Of a stretch of 64,000 bases of DNA, positions 1 to 10,276 are shown piece by piece (within the stretch, counting starts at the first letter, position 1; each line of letters opens with the position of its first letter). The position numbers and the translations under genes were made by a program. Location of the stretch: the NCBI GenBank assembly GCA_037576215.1, contig JBANDB010000005.1, positions 5,766,001 to 5,830,000 of the forward strand. Reading direction: 5' to 3'. Under the pieces are notes generated by a model. That model was not told the DNA's origin. It ran no database searches and was given only the letters and a program-made list of their open reading frames with translations. This stretch comes from Armillaria gallica (Eukaryota; Basidiomycota; Agaricomycetes; Agaricales; Physalacriaceae).

Positions 1-2060
1 GGGCACTGCAGGCTCACAAGCCGTTGAATGCGGCGCTAGCACTCACCTTGACGTGTTGAAATGTTGAAGATGCGAGAGGACGCCAGAGGAAGTTTGAACG
101 AGAAGAGTGGATCACCGGACCGTGGCGTCGTCGCGTCGAATGAGCCCGGCACATAAATTCCCACGGTCCTCTCTGTTTACCGCCGTCATCAAGTGTCCAC
201 TTTTCCTGGACGGCAATACCTCCCTTTTCCCTCTAAGCTCTGTGACGGGGGATACTCGTAATTCTCAACAACGGGCCATGACCAACGGCTGGCAGCCCAC
301 GGTCAACCATCAACAACTCTAGTTGCCTTCAGGGATCAGAATTACTACGCCTAGAGGAATTCATCACTCAGGAAATCGCGCGTTTTTTTTTGCAGAAGGG
401 CATGTACTGTGGCGATAGGCTAGGTCTGTCGCGCGCGCTGTGTGTGCTAGTTGAACTCCTTAGGCGACTGAGCGACTGAAGAGCGGTGGCTGGACTGCGT
501 TCAGTGAGGTGTGGGATTTCTAACATGTTACCGCGTTCGTTATCACACATGGCATCTCTACTTTTCTCTGACTATTCCTCGTAGTATGCAAATGCAATAG
601 CCTGCGACAGCGGACCTTCGATTCATCGCCCGACGCTAGCAAAATTTCGCGACTGCTGTAATCTCCTCTGCATGCGCGTATATCAGCGATAGACGTCGAC
701 AACCTCGCGGCTGTTTCCCTCACCTCGTCGCGCACCTTGATGCTCGCTCAATAGCCCATTCAATGCGACCAACAACGTTCTTTGCCAATCCGACCCAGAA
801 TTTGCTGTTTTCAGTTCAAAATGCCACTCGCGGAGACCGTTCTTGAAGCTGCCGTTTCTTTCCGTTTCGCAAGCCCACTGTGTTCGATATGTCCTCCCGG
901 TCTTCCAAAAATGTCGAAGCATCCTGTGCAGAAAGTCAGACACGAGTCGCAGAGGATTCGATCACGACAGGAAGCACTATGGCTGCATCTACTGGGGGGA
1001 CTGGCCAGCATCCATCGAGGATTTCCGGGCCTGGGTTTTGAACAAGCAGCACGTTCATGGCATCAGTTTCTTCGTGTTATTAAGCTCCGAGAACGCGGCT
1101 ACCCTCAAGAAGCGTAGATGGTTGGCGGAACATACCTTTTACTGCTGCCGTCACAAGCCATGCACGCCCCGATATGTTGATCCTCCCAAACACTTCAGAG
1201 GCAATTGATTCTGCTCTATCGCAGTCAAAACCTACCCGATCATTCGAGGAAATTATCATGATGATCATTTCGTACCTTCTTGGCAAAGCGAAACCTACAC
1301 TCTCTGGGAAGATGCTCTTTTTTGTCCGCGAGAAGATCGGTCCCAGTGCGATCAAGTCAGATGCGGTATGTTCTCTTCATATTGCTGTGCAATCGATTCT
1401 GACCGCATTCTTTTTCCTTAGTCTATTCAAACTAGTGATGTCAACAGAGAGCCCGCGAAATACTGCGATCTCAAGGTGGATGCTTAGCATCCAGAGAGTG
1501 CCTTGTATCTCGATAACCCAGATCCTTTTGCCTCCTGTCGGATGATCGGTGTAACCTCGAGGCACACTTACGTGCAATCGACGCAAGAGTACGTCATTTT
1601 ATCCAATTTTGCGTTACCAAGGTCGGTTTCTGACCTGATTTACAGAGTTCAGATTGTCGTGTCTGAGGTCTCATCGTCGATGGTCATGACAATGTCTACT
1701 TTTTTCTTGAACTGGTCTCTAAGGGATTTGATTTTGAGTAGCTTTCTACTTATGACGTTCGTTTTCAATTTCATTACATTTTTTAAATTAAACTTTCATA
1801 AAATTGGGCGCAAGACCGCATAACAACACCAACACCAACATGAGCTCGAAAACACTAGACGCTGGAAGTACTGGTGAGTTTATTGTCCTTATTTGGTTTC
1901 ATACCACAGGAGTGTCGAATCCTTCAGATGCAATGGTTATATCTCTCATAGTGACTTGCCCGTACCACATCCAAAAGAAATTCGCAAATGACCATATCGA
2001 GAACGCCGTCAAGTCTCCACGGAGTTCGCCAGAAGTATCAGTTCAAGTAAAACGGAGAAG
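1..2060. repeat. Arm A of long inverted repeat (partner 38780-40920)
   Basis: Reading 1-2060 against the reverse complement of 38780-40920 shows colinear similarity over almost the whole length. Landmarks shared in order are a GGTGATCC-containing block (near 110 and 40840), a GAGGAGATTAC block (near 670 and 40212), the transposase-like coding stretch (780-1545 and 39312-40040), a 3' block ending in the GACGTACTCTTGC motif (near 1590 and 39247) and a CGTACCACATCC block (near 1962 and 38870). The similarity reaches base 1, so the repeat probably continues left of the window. Substitutions and small indels show the copies are not recent. No gene other than the broken transposase is supported here; the short open frames at 107-735 are not convincing. 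Confidence 0.8.
782..1545 (+). pseudogene. Broken MULE/FAR1-type transposase N-terminus
   Basis: Homologous to the intact open frame at 39312-40040. The best stretch encodes RRGFDHDRKHYGCIYWGDW, then RRWLAEHTFYCCRHKPCTPR, which lines up residue by residue with the partner. The start region is disturbed: the partner's initiating MPPAD region corresponds to about 820 but the frame changes twice between 820 and 1000, and again after the CTPRYVDPPKH segment near 1195, where the partner continues into its second zinc-binding Cys pair and an HxH. Family assignment is by the Cys/Cys...HxH arrangement typical of WRKY-GCM1/FAR1-like DNA-binding heads of Mutator-like transposases in fungi; no catalytic DDE region is visible. 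Decayed transposon remnant. Confidence 0.6.
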
Positions 2061-2107
2061 CGAGGTCCGCTAGTTACGCTCAACCACACGAACCCAGCTC
2101 CTTGAAC

Positions 2108-2131
2108 ACCGTTATAGAAGCGCTTTACGGT
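2108..2131. other. Solitary hairpin resembling the 61.5-kb array units
   Basis: A perfect 5-bp stem, ACCGT with ACGGT, closes a 14-nt loop TATAGAAGCGCTTT that contains the AGCGCT hexamer found in the type-A loops at 61458-61548. One isolated hairpin of this size could be chance. Confidence 0.3.
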
Positions 2132-2312
2132 TATAATCCAGGAGTACTGACACGCTTCTAAGGACTTGTGTGTATCTTGACCACCATCATTCAGCAAACT
2201 AATCCATGTTGAAGACTCTCAGAGAATTACTTAGTTCTGATTTATCAATTCGACACGCCGCCTCTCTTTGTGCCCAAGTCCGATACTAGGCATCATACTT
2301 TTCATTTTCACA

Positions 2313-4118
2313 TCAAACAAAGTAGTTGGTTGATCTGTTTTGAACCACTCCCAGCTCTTTCAACCGTCGTGTTTCCTTCCGGTCGGTTATTCTAAATACC
2401 GACACTTTCTCAATCCTCTGATATGGCCGCCTCCGTCCAACTACCCAGTATTCCATTTCCGTCAGTCCACCGCTTATCAGAGTATACGAGTCTTCAGGTA
2501 TTGGGTACCGGTGGGTGGCGACGATTTTGAACACATGGGTCTTACCGGTATCATCTTCGACAAGCATCTCTCCCCGTCGCCTAAACCCTTCCGGGTCTCC
2601 TGCAGTCAGTCCTCGCACATAGCCCTTTTCAATGCAATATCCATTGTGGCAGTCAGCGTCTGCATCTTCAAGTCGCATCACTTCCTCGTACAGATAGACG
2701 CCGGCTGCTGACGGAAGCTCCACGGTCAGGACCTGGTCCCACGATGGTCTCCATGTTCTATTCCCGTTCCCAGGTGCAGGATACAGGAAGAGCATATCCC
2801 CCCGATACCGTTCCCTCATCGCATTCACCAGTTCCGTCCACGCATCCTCGACAGACTGCGTCTCATAATACGCTGGTATCGTCTTCGACCGTAGAAGGAA
2901 TGCCATCCCAGCAATCTTATCCACAGCACCCTCGGATGCCCGGTTTCGCATGTGTGCCAATGTGTTGAACACGTTGTGGACTTCCTGCGCGATATTCTTC
3001 AAGGATCCCAATTGCTTGTGAAATCTGAATATCACCTCGTCGTCAAAGTTCCCCTCATCGTCAATTGGCACGGCTTTCAGCGGGCCGTCGTCCGTGTCCC
3101 CGCCAATAATGCTATTCTCACTGATCTCCTGTAACGTCCACGCACGATTAAACCAACAACGACGGCTATCCAAGTCGCTCATCTTCAAACTCAGAGCCCT
3201 TCCCAGACCGCTGTAGTAATATACCACCATCTGGTTCTGATGATACACGTGTCCGATAGTGGGCACGTCGAGCTTCCATTCCTCTATACGCAGATCCTCC
3301 CTCGGCCCAAGCCTGCCTCGCTGTCTCAAACAGAGAACGTCCAACCACATATACTCTGCTCCCAGATTCAGCATCTCGATCCGAATGAGCTCTAGGCTGA
3401 CGTCTTTCGGAATGGGCACCGGCCATTCGTATCCATTGATGGGTGTCTCTACATCAACCCGATCCTTGGTGTCCATCCAAGCATGCGATATCGCCCATGG
3501 CTCCCTGAGGATGATCCACTGCGGCACAACTCGATTACTATACAGATCCCAGACACGTCGAGGGGGCATGAGCGGGGTGAGAATCTGGTTATTTACGAGC
3601 GCCTTTTGTCGCATCTCCCGATCCTGAGCTTCCCGGGTGCGCAGTTCGTCTTGGACGGTCGTCAGATCAGTGAACCATCTTGGGCGGAGCCGGGCGTATG
3701 CAGTACCGAAGTCATAGTTGTTCGAGATACAGGATTCGAGAAGGGAAGATAATGAAGGGGTAGTTAATGTGTATGAGGTTCCGAGAGTGGCGTTGAGGCG
3801 AGCTAAGAGCTCAGTAATGCCTAGGCTGGCGCAGGGAATAGAGGCAACAGAGGTCGGTATAACGGGTTTTCGATCGGTGAACGCTCTCTGTTTCGGTATT
3901 ATAATCGATGATTCCGCTTGTCCGGTCTCAGAGAGAGCGGAGATGGTAACCGGGGCCAGAGTACGACTTTTGCGAACTGCGATTGCTTCCTTCAAAGCTT
4001 TTCTCCTCATTCTATCACTCTCTTCCCTCTTGCCCTGTTGATCTTGAATAGATCCTATGAGTCGAAAACCTCTATCCGATGGCATGCTGATATCTTGAGA
4101 TGTGTCGTTAACGATCAT
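2313..4118 (-). CDS. HET-domain (heterokaryon incompatibility) protein
   Basis: A single open frame of 601 codons. Residues about 205-345 carry the fungal HET-domain blocks: REPWAISHAWM, then YMWLDVLCLRQRG, EEWKLDVPTIGHVYHQ, VVYYYSGLGRAL and CWFNRAWTLQEI. These are characteristic of the Agaricomycete class of HET proteins, thought to act in non-self recognition and cell-death signalling. The N-terminal 150 residues are basic and low in complexity; the C-terminal 250 residues resemble the variable tail of the family. There is no transmembrane segment or signal peptide. The ATG at 4118 is the first in frame, and a TATA-like CTATATAG lies about 112 nt upstream. No intron is needed, unlike neighbouring genes. 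It is divergent in function from the genes to its right. The exact biological role is not predictable from sequence. Confidence 0.85.
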   Translation of the reverse strand: MIVNDTSQDISMPSDRGFRLIGSIQDQQGKREESDRMRRKALKEAIAVRKSRTLAPVTISALSETGQAESSIIIPKQRAFTDRKPVIPTSVASIPCASLGITELLARLNATLGTSYTLTTPSLSSLLESCISNNYDFGTAYARLRPRWFTDLTTVQDELRTREAQDREMRQKALVNNQILTPLMPPRRVWDLYSNRVVPQWIILREPWAISHAWMDTKDRVDVETPINGYEWPVPIPKDVSLELIRIEMLNLGAEYMWLDVLCLRQRGRLGPREDLRIEEWKLDVPTIGHVYHQNQMVVYYYSGLGRALSLKMSDLDSRRCWFNRAWTLQEISENSIIGGDTDDGPLKAVPIDDEGNFDDEVIFRFHKQLGSLKNIAQEVHNVFNTLAHMRNRASEGAVDKIAGMAFLLRSKTIPAYYETQSVEDAWTELVNAMRERYRGDMLFLYPAPGNGNRTWRPSWDQVLTVELPSAAGVYLYEEVMRLEDADADCHNGYCIEKGYVRGLTAGDPEGFRRRGEMLVEDDTGKTHVFKIVATHRYPIPEDSYTLISGGLTEMEYWVVGRRRPYQRIEKVSVFRITDRKETRRLKELGVVQNRSTNYFV

Positions 4119-4229
4119 ACTGCAGCTGGTCCTGATCCTAGTTGGAAGATGGGCGAGAAACGATTGTAGAGAAATGGTACATACAAGTAAATCGAGGTTT
4201 AGCTAAAGCTCTGGAGAGTAAAGGCGTCT

Positions 4230-4237
4230 CTATATAG
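4230..4237 (-). promoter_or_regulatory. TATA-like box upstream of the HET gene
   Basis: CTATATAG, palindromic, about 112-119 nt upstream of the ATG at 4118. The rest of the 4119-4497 intergenic stretch shows nothing else recognisable. Assignment is by position only. Confidence 0.35.
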
Positions 4238-4497
4238 TCAACCTTGATCTTGATGGGATAACGGACCTTCGGAGAGCGGCCCGCACTGAAGGTACTTGCC
4301 AATCCCTGTTTCAAACCATAATCATTCTTCCTATACTACACCAAAATTCACTTTGTTCTTGCGTGTCAACCGAAGTGAACCACCGTAAGGAGACAAGAGC
4401 CAATAACATCACCCCAGAAATATAGAGCATGGAAGGATTAGACAAGGCTGCCAGTTCGAATCCAAGAGCCTGCACTAGTACATTTTCCTCCTATCGC

Positions 4498-5280
4498 TTA
4501 AGAACTCCACCAACTGCCAATCTCCCAGTAGCTCCGATGCCTGTTAATATGACGTTCAGAAACACATAGTTGAATAGTGCCGGAAACAACATACCGTGGG
4601 AGGAAGCGCACCAGCCTGCGATCCCAGGACATGTTACGTAGCTGCTCCATCACCAACACACCGGTGCCATACAAGCACCAAATCAAGTCCGGGCGACCTC
4701 GATGACTGGCTACCCAATCCGGATCCAGAAAACGGGCCTTCATGACGCATGTATATCGTTCGAAATGCTCGAGACAGTCCACAATTGTCCTACCTGAACT
4801 ACAGATTGAGGACATAATGTCTAAAATGTCGTCCAGAAGGTCAATCCGCCCGGACCAAAAGCCCGGGATCTGCTTTAGGAAGCGAAGAAGGCGTTCCAGA
4901 CCATGTGGACCACGCAATTCGGATACGAGATGTGGTTCGATATCTACTAGATTTGCTTCAATGGCTGGGAGCAGTTGGTATCTTGCCTGTCGGGAAACCT
5001 CGAGCAACTCGCAAAAATATTTGCTTTCAAGTCCACCTCGGTCTTCTGCTATGCAGCATCGTCCCCTTATGAACAGAGTGTGAAAGAGTAGCATCACGCG
5101 TCGTACAGAATCATCGAACCTAGCAGCGAGGTAGCATATAGGGGTGAGTATGGGTACGGCTGTCGATGGCCCGACGTCCACGACACGCTGAATCAGGTAT
5201 CTCACAGCAAGAGTAAACATCCTCTGGGATCTCGAGAGGGACGGGATGACATGACTGACGGAGGGTGAACTTTCCGACAT
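4498..5280 (-). CDS. Hypothetical fungal protein, 240-260 aa
   Basis: Open frame of 260 codons starting MSESSPSVSHV. I do not recognise a family. The composition is that of a soluble, mainly helical protein: amphipathic stretches such as RYLIQRVVDV and FDDSVRRVMLLFHTLF, then a Leu-rich middle (LERLLRFLKQIPGFW, LLDDILDIMSSI) and several conserved-looking Trp residues near the end. A plausible 3' intron, with donor GTATGT just after the RFLPR codons and acceptor AACAG about 50 nt later, has a length divisible by three, so the frame stays open whether or not it is spliced; the spliced end reads HRSYWEIGSWWSS. It lies about 380 nt downstream of the HET gene start and on the same strand; no operon-like link is implied. 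Confidence 0.55.
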   Translation of the reverse strand: MSESSPSVSHVIPSLSRSQRMFTLAVRYLIQRVVDVGPSTAVPILTPICYLAARFDDSVRRVMLLFHTLFIRGRCCIAEDRGGLESKYFCELLEVSRQARYQLLPAIEANLVDIEPHLVSELRGPHGLERLLRFLKQIPGFWSGRIDLLDDILDIMSSICSSGRTIVDCLEHFERYTCVMKARFLDPDWVASHRGRPDLIWCLYGTGVLVMEQLRNMSWDRRLVRFLPRYVVSGTIQLCVSERHINRHRSYWEIGSWWSS

Positions 5281-5579
5281 CTGGACAATGTGGAAGACTT
5301 GATCCCTTATATTTCTTTTATTTTTGTATTTTTATATCATACCAGAAAACTTCCCACGATCCAAAGGTTCCATCCAAGTTCCATCCCCTCGTCCAAAGGC
5401 AATAAAAAAGGATCTGAGTCTTGTCGCAGACGAGTAAAGACGGTGAACAGACTTACTCACTAAGCTTGGACAAGTTACAATTGCTGTGCACTGGTCGCTC
5501 AAAGATATCTGTTATCTATCGTCATCTACTTTACAACAGAAACTATAACTATTAATGCATTTCTCCACCTAACACTTTA

Positions 5580-6669
5580 TCAAGGATGCACCTGTCGTCC
5601 AACAGTATCTTGCAGAGCCTCAAGCTGAGAAAGAAATTCATCAGCAACGTCCAGACGCGCGCTGTAGGCTGCACGATAGCCGCTCCTGAAACCCTCGTAC
5701 ACTTGTTCCCCTCGCCGTGCTACAGGAAAATATGGATCATTCGCAATGTGCGCGTCGACAAGCTCGTCAACGGTATTCCATTTCCGCATCTTGCAGCTAG
5801 GTATTAGTGCGAGCCAGTGGGCCAAAAATCGACGTACAAACCTGATTGAAGTCAATGACATAGAACGTAAACCCAGAGAACCCATTCCCGCCGAGTACAA
5901 ACTCAATATCACGCCCATCGTAGCCTCCACAGATGTGAATGCGCCCAAGCATGTGTCCCATGGCTTCGGCAACAATTTCGGCGCCTGGAAGCTCATCAGC
6001 AATGCCTTCTTTGGAACTGGCAAGCTGGCGATAGCGTGTCACGTCAAGAAAGAAGTGGGATGTGTTGATGAACCGAGATGGTCTGCTTTCCGTATAATCC
6101 TTTCCGAAATAGAGTCGAAACAAGAATGGGCCCTTGGCAGGTGCGCCAGCGGGGTAGAATTGTGAACGAATACGAGCAGCCACTTCCGTAGATAGAGCCT
6201 GGACGCGATCCATCGCATACACAGGCCGCTTGAATGCAGCGAACGAGGCAGATGCCACAAGGGGACGGAGACCACCTGTTCGAGGAGAGTGGTATGCCAG
6301 GGCACGAAATTCTTGAGCATCTTTGTACGCAAGTGGGCGAGGGAGAGAAAAAAACATGTCAGGACCGCAAGTTTTGTAGATTTGTTCAAGGGCCTCAAAC
6401 TCGGCCTGGAGTTGGGCTGCATTCGAATCCAACTGGACCTCTTTAAAGGCAACAAGAGAAGCCAGGACAACGTACACGGACCCAAAGCTACCACTTCCTA
6501 TTAGCAGCGGTGACGAATCCATCGCGGTAACGGACGACAAGGGTTGACAAAGGGGTTCACTGAGTATTTCTGACAAGCCCTCGGCAGCGGGCGGAGTCTC
6601 CGGCATTTTGCGGCTTCGATGCCGCGTTGACTCGGAAATCAACCTTTCGCTCGTCGTGGACGATGGCAA
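5580..6669 (-). CDS. DUF3669-family protein
   Basis: Two exons: 6669-5842 and 5789-5580, joined across a 52-nt intron with donor GTTTGTACG and an AAG acceptor, giving about 345 residues. The joined reading YVIDFNQ-MRKWNTVDELVDAHIANDPYFP matches the hallmark end of fungal DUF3669 proteins (VIDFNQ...ANDPYFP). Earlier family signatures are GSFGSVYVV (about residues 58-66, superficially kinase-like), the LPRPLAY region, SRFINTSHFFLD and AMGHMLGRIHICGGYDGRDIEFVLGG. The family is often annotated as zinc-finger-like in ascomycetes and its biochemical role is unknown. A later Met at codon 22 (MPETPP) is an alternative start. The frame continues past the donor for about 15 codons and then stops, which supports the splice. 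Confidence 0.8.
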
Positions 6670-6731
6670 TGTTAATAGTCAAAACTCCAATTACTTACAT
6701 GAAACACCGCTAGAAATTTCCCCATGAACGA

Positions 6732-9700
6732 TCATTCCGTTTTCTCGTAGTGCTCAGCCGACTCTTCGTCCCCTTTCCCCAAAGCCTCTCTTCCAGTAAG
6801 CTCACCCGGAACAAAGTTGCCTTTGACGCCAACATCATCAGCATCTCATGGTTTCGAACAGTGCAATGGGCTTACCCGCACGAAGGACATTCTCTGCTGC
6901 GTGTCGGTCACTGACTTTGGTGTACCCGCTCCCCGGTACAAAGATGGGAGAGTCCTCGAAGAGAGCATCCATTTCTTCTAGTCGGCGCCCGCTTGTTTCC
7001 TATGCATAACCGTTAGTAAGTGGACTTGAACATGGTAGACGAGGTAGTGACGTACAGGGTAGAATGCCCAGATACACAAGGCACTGACCTTGTCAGTAAG
7101 GATCAGTGGATGGTATGCCGAGGCACGTACTTGGTATGGCTGCAGATGGCAAACACCAGGTCTAATATTGCGGTGAGGATACCTGCCGAGAGTTATGCAG
7201 GTGGCAAACGTACAGTATCTAATAGAAACATCTTTAAAATGCGCCTTGCGAATAAGAGTAGGAGGCTTACTTCCAGCCGATTGCACTGAATGCTTTAGGT
7301 GTAACTTCGGCAATGAAGCTAAAAAATATAACTAAGCAAACGAAATCTGACAGAACAGTTCACACTCACAAGTTTGAAAGCCACGAAGAAGAGCTCGTCA
7401 GCGCGGTTGCCTTTGCACGTGTTCGTGTCGAACTGAATGATATAGTTGAGTATGATACCACATTCTAAGGAGACGTACTAAATTTCGACCGGGTACGCCC
7501 ATGATAGCGGTCCGATACAGGAACTAAAGAAGAAATTAAAGATCCAGGTCCTGGAAAATACTGTTAGGACCGTTTTGCTGAAGCGTGAGTGGAAGATCGT
7601 ACGTTACTGTGGAAAGAGTCGCGCGTGAGATGGAACGAGATCATACCAGAAGACACGTACTAATAAAAATCTAGACGACGCAGGGTCAGATGTGTCGAAT
7701 ATGGAAAATACAAGAACTCACGTAATGGGCCTAGAAAAAACAGGTTTATATACACCTCAATATCTGCAGGTTTGACAGAGAAGGAATACACGTACCGCGT
7801 CACTAACGAGTAGTCAGGTATCCAGACTCACAATAGGATACGGAAGAACTCACTTAGGAACAGACCCAGGATATCGAGCCATCAGAACACAGCCAACGAC
7901 GAAAGCCAGTCCCGAAGCAATGTTCCCAACGATAAGCGGTCTTCGTCGCCCAAAGTGATCCACCCAGAGCACACAGCAAGCTTCTCCGATAAGGGCTATA
8001 ACACTGTTGATGGACTGAAAGAGGAGAATACGCGTCGAAGAAAATCCCATCTAGTAAGGAAGGATCAGGCGGAGAGATAACCGAGAGGTAAATTGTGGTC
8101 CTACCGTCGTGAAAATCTAGAAACACGATGAATGACTGGAAGTTGTATGACTGGTAAAATACATATGCCTCACAGTCGTCGAGTAGTACTGAATTACACT
8201 AACGCCCGTCATCTGAACAGAGAACTGCAGAATGTACCCCAGGCTTAACCGCCGGAAATTGCTAGGAACGGTGAATAGCTCGGACCACCTGTCCCAAATC
8301 AGCCAATAACTTGACGCATACGGGGAAGACGCTCATACGTAGACTCGCCGATGTCTTGCGCCTTATGTATATCAGCTCTGATGTCCTCCATCTGCGCGGT
8401 AACGAACGGGTCGTTCACATCTCCATGGGCGTGCAGGCGTGCCAAACAGAGCTTGGCTGCAAATCATGAGCGATGAAAGCATAAATGTATCAGTTCTTTC
8501 TACCTTCTTCCATGCGACCCTTCTCGGCAAGCCACCGAGGACTGGATACACGTTCTTGTATGTGAACGACAAGATGACGACGACTGCCACTCACGATTCG
8601 GGGAAGAGCATTATAAACGCAACCAAAGGAATAGCTGGGATGATCTACATTGTATACCGAATGAGTTGAGGGAGTACAAGAAAAGGAAGGCTGTCTCACT
8701 TGAATTCCCAAAGGGATCCTCCATTCTGATTGTTTACCGGGAAGTCCTTGGGCGGTCCCATAGGTCTACGATCGTTAACGAGGGCAGGTATTTAGAGAAG
8801 AAATCTTACCACCCAAGAAGCAACGAACGCTAGACGGGGGTTGTAACTTTGTGATCAGGGTGAAGGACAAGTGCCATACCTCCAATTCCCAACATGAACT
8901 GGGAAAGAGACAAAGTGAGTCTGCATGCTTCTGTACCCATAAATCCTGCTCACCTGCTGTAGAGTCGTGAGCCGGCCTCGAATACTGGGATGAGCAATCT
9001 CAGCCTGCACAAAGCCAGTCAGCGTTTATCTAAACAAACAACCTAACCAGACTACCTGATATAGCGGCGCCAAGTCTGACATGATTCCAGAGCCAAAACC
9101 TAGTAAGGTTGAAATCTCCATCACGACGCAAAGAGATCATTAGGACGTACCAGCAAAGAACCGACCGGCCAGCATCATATCCATGTTCGGAGCTGAGGTT
9201 TGAAGGGCCCCGCCAAGACTAAAAGAGTTCGGCTTAGCGTCGTAGAAGCAACATCAAAAGAACAGAAGCTGACATATATATAAGGCCGCCGAGAAGAATG
9301 GTCTTGCGACGTCCGAGTATGTCTGCGGCATATGCGACGGGGAACATGCCGAAGAAGCTAATCACAGGTTTGAATGTCCAACGTCCGATATAGTGACAAG
9401 AGCACGTACCACCCCAGCACTAGTGAAAAATGGCGAATGATAGGCGGACAGACCGACATGGTCAAAGGTTAGGTACGAACCGAATATACTCGTTATGAGA
9501 CCCTTCAAACCTTCATTCCCGAATCGCGAACCCATCGTATCCTTGACCGCATTAGAAAACACAATCGACGGAAGGACCGAACGCATACAGCAAAGTCCGT
9601 TGCCGCCAACACTCCCGCGATGACACCGAGGTCGTATCCAAAGATAATACTACCCAGACCTTGGACGAATGAGCACCTCGACCTTCACGTAGAAGAGAAT

Positions 9701-9760
9701 AGACTCACTAGCGAACAGGCCGCAAAGCCAAGTATACCACTTTGGTGAGAGCGTGATCAT
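6732..9760 (-). CDS. MFS sugar transporter (sugar porter family)
   Basis: A multi-intron gene reconstructed from fragments. The start MITLSPKWYTWLCGLFAS (ATG at 9760) runs into LGSIIFGYDLGVIAGVLAA, the typical first helix of fungal sugar porters. Then come the TM2-3 loop signature AADILGRRKTILLGG (near 9300-9350), ALQTSAPNMDMMLAGRFFAG (near 9170-9230), a SSPRWLAEKGRMEEGRK block (near 8500, corresponding to PESPRWL with the first residues changed), DHFGRRRPLIVGN (near 7930, the second repeat DxxGRR) and the C-terminal ETSGRRLEEMDALFED (near 6980). The last exon ends EHYEKTE with stop at 6732. It imports a hexose, pentose or oligosaccharide by proton symport at the plasma membrane. The downstream neighbour by transcription order is DUF3669; the upstream neighbour is the GH51 arabinofuranosidase on the same strand, which suggests arabinose-related substrates. 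Internal exon edges need transcript data; no clear break was seen. Confidence 0.8.
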
Positions 9761-10276
9761 GTTCGTCAAAAATGAGAGGAATATAATCTCAGCGAAAAAC
9801 GTTCTATCAATGTTTTTGTAGACTTTCCGGGATGAGGCGGTCCGCTTAGTTGTTGAGGTGGATCATGAGAACATGAACGTCCCTGCGTGTGGGGTGATTG
9901 TGGGGATGTCAGTAACATTTTCCCGCGGTTTGTCCGACCACCGGTTGCTACAGTCGTTGGGATCCCGGCGTAGAACCACAAGGAGATATCAATCCCCTAG
10001 TAATGGTGGTGTTTAGGTCTCGTGCTTTGATGTGATAACTGATACTTTGAGCTCGAACGAAACAGAGACCGACTTGGCGTCCGCAGCTCTGCGTGCATGT
10101 GGACGTTAAGGGCTAGTTTGGCAACACCCAGGGTAGAAAGGTCTGGAAAACATGTCAACGACTTCATAGATCTTTCAGCCAAAAATGTGTTCTAACGTCT
10201 CAGGTAACGTCAAAACAACGGAGAACAAACAGATACCAAGTTACGGGAAGAATTATACACCACCGGCACCATCATT
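9761..10276. other. Intergenic, transporter promoter region
   Basis: About 515 nt between the GH51 stop and the transporter start. It should hold the transporter promoter. No clear TATA box, repeat or RNA gene was recognised. Confidence 0.4.

Noticed and set aside
107..735. Several short open frames on both strands at the left edge
   Set aside because: They overlap each other and lie in the non-coding flank of the inverted repeat; the matching region of arm B (40080-40920) does not preserve these frames.
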